From Cryobacterium luteum (lineage in GTDB: Bacteria; Actinomycetota; Actinomycetes; Actinomycetales; Microbacteriaceae): a stretch of DNA of 64,000 nucleotides. Below are positions 16,721 to 25,700 of the stretch, piece by piece. Every line of letters starts with the position of its first letter. Position 1 is the stretch's first letter. The notes under the pieces are model-generated. The model did not search any database and was not told the origin of the DNA. It worked only from the letters and a program-made list of their open reading frames with translations. The stretch lies in contig NZ_FOCN01000001.1 in NCBI RefSeq assembly GCF_900110125.1, positions 1 to 64,000 of the forward strand, in the 5' to 3' direction. Both the position numbers and the translations under genes were made by a program.

Positions 16721-17970
16721 GAGTCCTTCTGAGCCGCGGGTACGGTCAGACGAATACTCGTTCCGGCGCCGGGGCGGCTCCAGATCAGCACGGATCCGCC
16801 GAGCTGTTCGATGCGGCGCCGCACGGACTGCCGGAGTCCGAGGCGGTCGGAAGCGGATTCGGATTCGGTGAAGCCGCGCCCGGCATCCGTTATGCGCAGG
16901 GAAATCGTGGTCAGGTCTTGTTCGATGGCCACCTCGGCCGAGGCGATTCCGGCGTGGAGGATGACGTTGACCAGGCACTGCTGCACGGCGAGGCCGACCG
17001 CGCGGTCGCTGCCGGCATCGAGGCGGGCGAGGGCGTCGACGTCGCCGGTGACGTCGATCTTCAGCCCGCGGTCGCGGCCCCGTTCGATGGCAGCGGTGAC
17101 GGCGCTGGTCACGGTTTGCTGGGTCGGTTCGGGCGTGTGCTGGTGCGATGGTGCGGGTGTTTGAGCCTTAACGGGCGACGTTGGTTGCGGGCCGGTGTTG
17201 CCGCGGGCGTCGATGTCGGTGAGCCAGTCGGTGTCGTGCAGGGTGGTCAGGGTGTAGCGGAGGCTGGCCTGGAGGGCCGGAGAGAGAGCGCCGGGTTCGG
17301 CGAGGGAGAGCGCGACGAGCTGGGCCACCGTCGTGTCGTTGAGCAGGGCGATGGCGCGCGTGTCGAGGGCGTCGCGCAGCTGCCGGTTGGCGCCGTCCTG
17401 CACCGCGCGGTGAATGGCGGGCTGGGCGGCGTTGCTCAAGCGGCGGTCGATTCCGGCGAGCACCATGACGCCGACGAGCACGAGGTAGGTCGAGAGGGTG
17501 AACAGGTCGGGGCGGTAGGGCACCACGGTGCCGAGGATGGCGAGAAGGGCGGCGAACTCCGCCAAGAGGAACGCCGCGGTGCTCCAGAGCACGCCGGCGA
17601 GGGCGGTGGATCCGGCGCCGCCGACCATGACGAGCGCCATCTTCGGCAGGGCCACGAGGAACATATTCGAGGCGGGGAATACGTCGGGAACGCCGAGCAC
17701 GGCCTGGGTGAAGACGTAGACGCCGAGGGTGCCCACGACGAGATAGGCGACCGCGAACCCAATGCGACGGTGCCGGGTGAAGAGCACCAGCAGGGCGCCC
17801 ATGGCAACGACGGCTACGACGGTGATCCAGAGCTCGGGCCGGTTCAGGCTGAGGATGGAGACCGACACGGCCCCCGCCATGAGGCAAGTCAGCGCAAACC
17901 AGTGAGCAGCCCGAGCGAGGGCGCGCGCCAGCGTCAGCTGCACCAGGTGGCCGGGTAATCCTAGAGACAT
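16717..17970 (-). CDS. Membrane sensor protein with HATPase_c domain
   Basis: 417 residues from ATG at 17970, preceded by GAGGGGGAAAA. Six or so membrane helices (residues 20-190), then a helical region and a C-terminal ATPase fold with ITDAGRGF (G1 box), LGLRQSVRRRIEQLGG and SRPGAGTSIRLTVP (G2-like). This is the type found in NarL-type sensor kinases. The usual phosphoacceptor-His motif is not obvious and no response regulator lies beside it. Coupled by ATGA overlap to the degenerate partner downstream. Confidence 0.75.
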   Translation of the reverse strand: MSLGLPGHLVQLTLARALARAAHWFALTCLMAGAVSVSILSLNRPELWITVVAVVAMGALLVLFTRHRRIGFAVAYLVVGTLGVYVFTQAVLGVPDVFPASNMFLVALPKMALVMVGGAGSTALAGVLWSTAAFLLAEFAALLAILGTVVPYRPDLFTLSTYLVLVGVMVLAGIDRRLSNAAQPAIHRAVQDGANRQLRDALDTRAIALLNDTTVAQLVALSLAEPGALSPALQASLRYTLTTLHDTDWLTDIDARGNTGPQPTSPVKAQTPAPSHQHTPEPTQQTVTSAVTAAIERGRDRGLKIDVTGDVDALARLDAGSDRAVGLAVQQCLVNVILHAGIASAEVAIEQDLTTISLRITDAGRGFTESESASDRLGLRQSVRRRIEQLGGSVLIWSRPGAGTSIRLTVPAAQKDS

Positions 17971-18113
17971 TTTTCCCCCTCGGTAAGTATGGCATTGGGG
18001 TGGGTGTGGGTTTGGTGGGGTGGGCAGTGGGAGTGGTTGTCTGTGCTTCCGTTCGTGGGTGTGCACCCTGGGCAGGGCGCCCAGCCGTGAGTTTCGGGAG
18101 TCATCGACGCTTC

Positions 18114-18180
18114 GGGCCCACCTTATGGCCGTAGGCCCAGTTTCTAAACTGGGCCCCTGGACGGGGCCCGGGCCCCGTCC
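18114..18180. repeat. GGGCCC-rich dispersed repeat, subtype B, copy 1
   Basis: 67 bp: GGGCCCACCTTATGGCC, an 11-bp-arm dyad (GGCCCAGTTT CT AAACTGGGCC) and a perfect 22-bp palindrome (GGACGGGGCCC and complement). A second 67-bp copy lies 149 bp away at 18263. Confidence 0.9.
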
Positions 18181-18191
18181 GTAAGTCAGGG

Positions 18192-19397
18192 TCAGAACAG
18201 GGTGGGGGCCAAGTCGGGCGGCAGCTCGGCGGCGATCAGCGATCCGGGCGCCTCCGCGGTCTGGGCCCACCTTATGGCCACGGGCCCAGTTTCTAAACTG
18301 GGCCCGTGGACGGGGCCCGGGCCCCGTCCAGAATTTGGGGCGGTACCGAGGGCCGGAGCGAGAGGTCGGGTGGCGGGCGCGGGCATCCGCTCTGGCGACG
18401 ACGGCAGAGCACTCGAGCAGATGCCGCCGGTCGCGGGGTCGACGACGCCACGCTCGAGGCCGTGCGCGCGAATGAGCGGGCGAATGCGGGCGGCGAGCCA
18501 GGTGCGGTACTCCTTGGGGGCGTATTGTCCGCGGGCGTAGAGCTCCTGGTAGCGGCCGACGAGTTCGGGGTGCTCGCGATCAAGCCAGCGCAGGTACCAG
18601 TCCTTGACGGCGGGCTTGAGGTTGAGCCCCGAGTAGAGCACGCTCGTGGCGCCGGCCGCTTTGGCCTGCCGCAGGGCTTCGTCGAGGTGGGCGCGGGTGT
18701 CGGTGAGAAAGGGCAGAATCGGCATGAGAAAGATGCCGCAGTCGAGTCCGCGCTCGCGTACCGCGGTGACCGTGGCGAGGCGCGCCTTGGTGGTGGGAGT
18801 TCCGGGCTCGACCGACTGCTGCAGTTCGTCGTCGTAAATGGCGATGGACATGGCGAGGTCGACCGGAACGTGCTCACTCGCCTCGACCAGCAGGTCGAGA
18901 TCGCGCCGCAGCAGGGTGCCCTTGGTGAGAATGGAAATGGGCGTGCCACTGTGGGCGAGCGCCGCGATGATGCCGGGCATGAGCCGGTAGCGTCCCTCGG
19001 CACGCTGATACGGGTCGGTGTTGGTGCCGAGCGCCACCGGATGCCGGCCCCAGGTGGGTTTGGCGAGTTCTTTTCGCAAGACCTCGGCCACATTGACCTT
19101 GACGATGATCTCGCTGTCGAAGTCCGTGCCGGCATCAAGGTCGAGGTACTGGTGCGTGGGCCGCGCGAAGCAGTAGGTGCAGGCGTGGGAGCAGCCGCGA
19201 TAGGGATTGATCGTGTAGCCGAACGGCAGCGCGCTCTGCCCGGGCACATGGTTGAGCGCCGACTTACAGAGGATCTCGTGGAACGTGATTTTGGCGAACT
19301 CGGGCGTCTGAACGCTGCGCACGAGGTTGTTCAAGCGGGCAAGGCCCGGCAGCGCGCCGACCTGCTCGGTCTGTAGTTCTTGTCCGCTCCACCTCAT
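18192..19397 (-). CDS. Rv2578c-family radical SAM protein
   Basis: 401 residues from ATG at 19397. The iron-sulfur motif is C-x3-C-x2-C (Cys69, Cys73, Cys76 in GCSHACTYCFARP), typical of this family, followed by ALGTNTDPYQ and SILTKG blocks. Function in the family is not established; the enzyme would use a 4Fe-4S cluster and S-adenosylmethionine. The last 60 or so residues are not conserved-looking: they include translation of a GGGCCC subtype B repeat (18263-18329, giving SGRGPGPVHGPSLETGP), so the C-terminus has been extended or replaced by a mobile repeat. Confidence 0.88.
   Translation of the reverse strand: MRWSGQELQTEQVGALPGLARLNNLVRSVQTPEFAKITFHEILCKSALNHVPGQSALPFGYTINPYRGCSHACTYCFARPTHQYLDLDAGTDFDSEIIVKVNVAEVLRKELAKPTWGRHPVALGTNTDPYQRAEGRYRLMPGIIAALAHSGTPISILTKGTLLRRDLDLLVEASEHVPVDLAMSIAIYDDELQQSVEPGTPTTKARLATVTAVRERGLDCGIFLMPILPFLTDTRAHLDEALRQAKAAGATSVLYSGLNLKPAVKDWYLRWLDREHPELVGRYQELYARGQYAPKEYRTWLAARIRPLIRAHGLERGVVDPATGGICSSALPSSPERMPAPATRPLAPALGTAPNSGRGPGPVHGPSLETGPVAIRWAQTAEAPGSLIAAELPPDLAPTLF
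18263..18329. repeat. GGGCCC-rich dispersed repeat, subtype B, copy 2 (inside the radical SAM gene)
   Basis: 67 bp, differing from copy 1 at only a few bases; paired changes (CCCTGG to CCCGTGG on one side, CCGTAG to CCACGG on the other) preserve the inverted symmetry. Encodes part of the C-terminal tail of the radical SAM protein. Confidence 0.9.
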
Positions 19398-19741
19398 GCA
19401 TCAAGTCGAACACAAGTTCTAGTGATGTGCAAGTGTGCCCGGCAAAACCCGCACCCAAGCGGATGCCGCGGGCCGCGCGCGCGTCGCTCCCCCGCGTCGC
19501 GGCCTCGCGGCACGTGTTTGAGAGGTTGGCACTGGTTTGAACGCGGGCAGGCTTCCTAAACACGTGCCGTGAGGGCACAAGGGGTTCGCGACGCACCTTA
19601 GGGTTCGGGGCGCCCCGGGGGTAGGAGTGCCCCGAGCTTGTACAGGTGCCGCGAGCACGAACGACAGAGAACGGGCAGCGCGCGCAACCCGCGGAGCGGC
19701 ATCCGTCGGCCACCGGGGGGATGACCAACGGATGCCGCGCC
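19398..19741. other. Gene-free stretch between radical SAM gene and giant repeat protein
   Basis: No supported gene. It holds the palindromic element at 19504-19573 and three GCATCCG/CGGATGC words. The radical SAM promoter should lie here; no clear -10/-35 pair stands out. Confidence 0.6.
19504..19573. repeat. Palindromic mini-element with CTCRCGGCACGTGTTT ends
   Basis: 70 bp: CTCGCGGCACGTGTTT on the left and its near-perfect complement on the right (one mismatch in 16), around a 38-base centre. Single copy in this window. Confidence 0.8.
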
Positions 19742-22700
19742 TCAGCGCACCAGCCCGGCCCGACCCCGGCGACGCCCGACAGTGAGCACCGCAGCGCCGA
19801 GCGCCAGCATCACGCCGGCCAGCAGGGTGAACGGCAGCGGGTCGATTCCGGTGCTGGCCAGGGCCTTCTTCGTAGCAGCGGTAGCCGCCACAGCCGGTGC
19901 CACCGGAGTGCCAGTACCGGTACCAGCGGGAGCGGGGTTGATCGTCACGTTCGCCCAGCCGATGATGACGCCGGCCGCGTTCGAGACCGCGATGCGGTGG
20001 GCCGTCGTGGTAAACGACGTGGGCACCTGCACCGTGATGGTTCCCGTCGACGAAGCGGTCTGCCAGGAGGTCCCGATCGGGATCGACATGAAGAACGCGT
20101 AGTACTGCTCGCCCGGCGTCAGCCCGCTGATCGTGACCGATTCACCCTGAATGAGAACAACGGAGTCGGGCACGATCACGTTCTTGATGACCTCGGTCAG
20201 GTCGACGTCGGCGGGATCCGCCGGCTTGGTGCGCACCGTTGCAGAATCGGCCGAGTGCGCGCTGCTGCCCACGGCATTCGTCGCCCGCACGGTGGCCGAG
20301 TAATCGGTGGCGGGGTCGAGGCCGGCGAACGTGGCGGTCGTGGTGGCGGCATCCGTTGTCTGTTCAGCGATCAGTACTTCGCCCTCCCAAACACTCACGG
20401 CGTATCCAGTGAGAGCCGACCCTCCGTTGGCTGCGGGAGCCGACCACGTGACGCTCGCCCCGGTCGCTGAAACCGTGGTGACGGTTGGCGCAGCGGGAGC
20501 GTCGGGGGTCGTCGCCGGAATGGTGACGGCCGTCGAGGGAGCGGATACCGATCCCGACCCAATCGCGTTGACGGCTGCGACGTCGGCCGTGTAGGCGATT
20601 CCCCGTGCGAGGCCGGTGAAGGTGACCGTGGTCGTCGCCGTGGACTTCGTGTCGACCAGCGTGCTGCCGGTGAACAGTCGCACGGTGTAGCCGGTCAGTG
20701 CTGCGCCGCCGTTACTCGGCGCCGTCCAGGTGACGCTCATCGTCGAAGCGGATGCCGCCGCCAGCGACGGCGCAGCGCCCGCGTCGGGCACGGTGGCCTT
20801 CGTCGTGGCCGCGGCCGAGCGATCGGAGATGGGCCCCGCGCCGACGGCGTTCACAGCGAAGACCTCGGCCGTGTAGGCCGTCGCCCGGGTGAGGCCGGTG
20901 AAGGTAAACGACAGGTCGCCGGTTTCTACGGTGCTCACCAGGGTCGAGCCCTGGAACAGCTTCACGGTGTAACCCGTGACCGCGCTGCCGCCGTCGTCGG
21001 CCGGAGCCGACCAGCTTGCCGCGATCTCGGTGGCCGAGGCGGCCGTGAGGGCCAGCGCATCGGGTAGGCCGGGGATCGTCGTGGAAGTTGACACGGCAGT
21101 CGAGCGATCCGAGACCGCATCGCCACCGATCGCGTTCACGGCGATGACTGCGGCCGTGTAGGCCGTGGCCCGGGTGAGGCCGGAGAAGGTGACGGTGAGA
21201 GCATCCGTTGTGGCGGTCTTGACCAGTTCAGCGCCCTGATAGAGGTTCACCCGGTAACCGGTGATCGAGGATCCGCCGTCGTCGACGGGGGCCGACCATG
21301 CCACGGCGATCGCGGTGGCCGAGGACGCCGTGATCGTCGGAGCGTCGGGAACGCCCGGCACCGCCAGCGCAATGGTGAGCGCCTCCGAGACAGCGGATGC
21401 TGCTCCCGAACCGATGGTGCTGGCCGCCGAGACGTCAGCGGTGTAGGCGATGCCGCGGGTGAGACCGGCGAAGGTGACCGCGGTTTGGTCGGTGGTCTTC
21501 GTCTCGACCAGCGTGCTGCCGTTGAACAGTCGCACGGTGTTACCGGTGATCGCCGCTCCGCCGTTGTGCGGCGCGGTCCAGCTGACCGTGATCTCCGAAA
21601 CGGATGCCCGCACCAGCGTCGGCGCAGCCGGCGCGTCGGGCACGGTGGCCGGCGTCGTCACCTCAGCCGAGCGCTCGGAGGCAGGGCCGTCGCCGACCGC
21701 GTTGGTCGCGAAGACCTCGAAGGTGTACGTGGTGGCCCGGGTGAGGCCGGTGAAGGTTAAGCCGCTGTCGATCGCTCGTGCGGTCTGCGTGTCAACCAGG
21801 TCGGGGCCCTGATACAGCTTAAGCGTGTAGCCGGTGATCGGCGTTCCGCCGTTATCGGGCGCCGCCCAGGCCACGGCAATCTGAGTGGAGGACGTGGCTC
21901 CAGCGCTTACCTGGCCGGGACGTGCGGGCACCGTCGCTGGAGTAGAGACCGCCGCTGAACGCTCGGAGGCCCAACCGCTGCCGATAGCGTTCTCGGCGCT
22001 GACCTCGGCGGTGTACGCCGTGGCCTTGGCCAGATCGGTGAAGGTTACGGTGAGGGCATCCGTTGTAGTCGTGCGTACCAGGTCGGAACCGCGGTAGAGG
22101 TTCACCGCGTAGCGGGTGATCGCTGTCCCGCCATTGTCCGGCGCCGTCCACGCCACAGCGATTTCGGTGGCCGAAAGAGCAGCCTCGGTCGGCGCAGCCG
22201 GGATGCCGGGGATCGTCACCGGAATGGTGAGCGAACCGGAGACAGCGGATGCTGCTGCCGCTCCGACACTGTTCGACGCCGAGACATCAGCCGTGTAGGC
22301 GATTCCCCTCGTCAAGCCGGCGAAGGTGACCGTGGTCGCCGTCGGGGTCTTCGTCTCGACCAACTCGCTGCCATTGAACAGCCGCACGGTGTAGCCGGTG
22401 ATGTCGGAACCGCCATTGTTCGGCGGCGTCCAGGCGGCGCTGATCGTCGAAGCGGATGCGGACGCCAGCGTCGGCGGGCCCGCCGGGTCGGGCACGGTGG
22501 CCTTCGTCTTCACCGGTTCAGAGCGCTGAGTGACAGGACTGCTGCCTACCGCGTTCGTCGCCATGACCTCGACCGTGTAGGCCGTGGCACGGGTGAGGCC
22601 TTCAAAGGTGAGGCTGAGGGCATCCGTTGTCTCGGTCTGAACCAGGTCGACGCCCTGGTATAGGTTCACGACATATCCGGTCACGGCGGTACCGCCGTCA

Positions 22701-25700
22701 TCGGTCGGCGCGACCCAAGTTGCCGTGACGTGGGTGCTGTCGACGGAGGTGAGAGCGGGAGTGGCCGGGGCGTTCGGCACGGTGAAGGCCACCGTGCTGA
22801 GCGTGGCCCGGTCGGATTCCGCGCTCGCACCCTCGCTGTTGGTCGCGGTGACGGTGACCTCGTAGGCGGTGCCGTCGGTGAGGCCGCCGATCGGAGAGGT
22901 GAGCACCACGCCGGTAGGAATGGTGCGCACCAGGGTGGCACCGTCGTAAACGTTGATGGTGTAGCCGGTGATGGCAGCTCCGTTGCTCGCCGGAGCGGTC
23001 CAGGAGACCGTGCCGCCGGTGTAATTCTGGTCGGTGATCGTCGGCAGGGCCGGCGCGTCCGGGGCGGTGATCGGGGCCAGAACGGTCAGGGCCGCCGGTT
23101 CAGAGGTGCGGGTGTCGCCGTTCTGGGTGAACACGGCGCGGTAGTTCACCGCGGGGTCGCCGTAGGCCGGTGCTGTGACGTTGAGGGTCGTCGAGGTTTG
23201 CCAGAACAGGTCAGACCAGTCACCGTTTGCGTCGCTCTGCCACTGAATGCTCGGCAGCGGGGTACCGGAGGCGTACGCGGTGAACGTGGCGCTGTTGCCA
23301 CTCTCGGTTGACCGGTCGATCGGCTGCTGAGTGACCGTGAAGTCGTTGCTCAGCGTTTGTTCGGGCTCAAGGGCCGCTTCGTTTTCGGCGAGCGGTTGAA
23401 CGTCGGTGAAGGGCACGGTCTGCGTCTGGCCGGCTTCGACGGTGATGACGTCGGCGTCTTCGAGAGTGGATTTGCCGTTATACCAGGTGGTTTTGTGATT
23501 TTGGTCGTAGACGTAGAGCACGTACCGGCCCGGTTCGACAGGGGGCATGGTGAAGCTGCCGTCGGAGCCGGTGTAGGTTTCGATGCCGAGCAGTTGACCA
23601 CCGGCAACCCGTGCACCCAACATGCGCGCGGCGGGCTGCGATGGTGCGGTGGCGAGGCCGACGCGCGCATTGGGGAGCGGCTGACCGTCGCTGCCGGTGA
23701 TCGTGCCCACGATTCCACCACCGAGCGTGAGTTGGGCGTCGATGTCGGTGACGGGTTCGATGCCGACCTCGACGGGAGTGGACTGGGCACCGGTGGCGGA
23801 GTTATCAAACCACTGGGTGACGTACTGGCCCTGGTTATTGGCGTAGCGCACGTAGTAGCTGCCCGGAAGCAGCGGCTGCGAGGTGAAATATCCGTTGGCA
23901 TCCGTGGAGGTCTGGTTGTACCACGACCAATTTTGCTGGTCGGTCGAGATATAGACGTTGACGAATGACAAGGGCACACCGTTGTTCGCGGCCGTGACAG
24001 TTCCCGAGATGACGCTTCCCGCCACCAGTTGCACGTCGGCGTTGGTCAGCCCCTCGGCAGGCACATCGATGGAGACGCTCTGCCGAACGTAGGTGTTGGT
24101 GCTGACGGTGATTTGATGCGTACCCGGGGCACTGAGCGTTGCCTCGTAGTGTCCGTTGGCATCGGTGCTCGCGCTGTAACCGGACCACCCGGAAACCGAT
24201 GCGTTGGCAACCGGAGCGCCGGTGGCGGCATCCGTTATAGTGCCTGAGATAGCGATGCCGGGTTGCAAGGCCACGTTGATGTCGCTTGTGGCGACACCGT
24301 CGACGACCGTGACCGGTGTGGCCGAGGCTTGGTCAGCGGCGCCTAGATACCACTGCGTGTGAAACGAGCTTGACGGAGAGTTGTTGTTGTTGTAGCTGTA
24401 GCCTTCGAATTGCAGCAGGTAGTCGCCAGCCGGCAGGTCGGTGAATGCGTAGCTTCCGTCTGGGCCGGGATAGGCGTAGTAGCTGCGGTAGTTTTCGCCG
24501 GCCGGGTAGGCGTAAACGGTGCCGTTCGTGACGGGGCTGCCGTCGACAGCGGATGTCACGGTGCCGCTGATCGAGACACCCGGCGCGAAGTCGATGTTCT
24601 CGTTCCATTCACCGGCGGTCACCGTGATCAGCGTGCCGGTTTCGAAGGAGGCGCCGTTCTGCCACCAGGACGAGGTGCCGGAGCTCTGAAGTTGAACCTT
24701 GTATTCGCCAGCGGGTATCCCCGACATGCTCCAGGTGCGCTGATTGGTTCCACTGGTGGAATTGGCGTAGACACTTGCTACCGACTGGTTGTCAGTGTTG
24801 GAGAGGTACACATAGGCAGAATTGGAGTTCGTCAGCCCGGTGATCGTGCCGCGAAGGCCGCCACCCTTCGTGAGAGCGACGTCCGCACTGTTGTACTCGG
24901 CATTCGCCTTGAGATCGATGGCAGTCGCATCCGCTATTTTGCCCGAGGGACCGAACCATCGCTCCGCGAAAAATGTGTCTTTCGTCGCGATTTTGATCAT
25001 GTAATTGTTCGGGGTGAGCCCCTCGAAGGCATACACCCCGGTGTCGTCGAGGGTCACGGTCCTCATCGAGTTGACGGTGTCGTTAGCCCGGTAGAGCGTT
25101 GCAACAGTGCCGGCCACCGATGTAGCGGCCGTCACGGTTCCGGAGATGGTGCCACCGACGACGCCGAAGTCGGCGGTGAAGGTCTCGCCGTCGGCGACGA
25201 CGATGGTTTCGGCGTCGGCGAGCGTGTACACGCCGTTGTAGTACTGGCTGATCGAGTTGCCCTCGAGAACGCGGGCCTTGTAGCTACCGGGCTCGAGTGT
25301 GACGTAATACGAGCCGTTATAGGCAGAGGCGCTCGCAACGAATTTGCCATCAAGCGACAGAATTTCGACTTGTTGATAAGAATTCGACGAACTCGCCACG
25401 GTTCCCGAAATCGTCGCGGCCGAGATCGACCCGTTGATGCCGACCAGATCGGTGGAATCTCCGCCGGGCACGGTGAGAACGGTCGCTTCGGCCAGGGTCT
25501 CACCGCCGTAATACTGGGTGACACTGCCGACGCTGAACTTGACGGTGTATTTGCCCGCAGCGAGGTCGGGGATGGTGTACCGGGAATCGTCACTGTTCCA
25601 CGACCCGTACTTGCTGACCGTTCCATCCACTGATTCAGCCACAACCGTGACGTAGGCATCGAGACTGGGAGCAATGTGTACCGTGCCGCTGATGCTGTAG

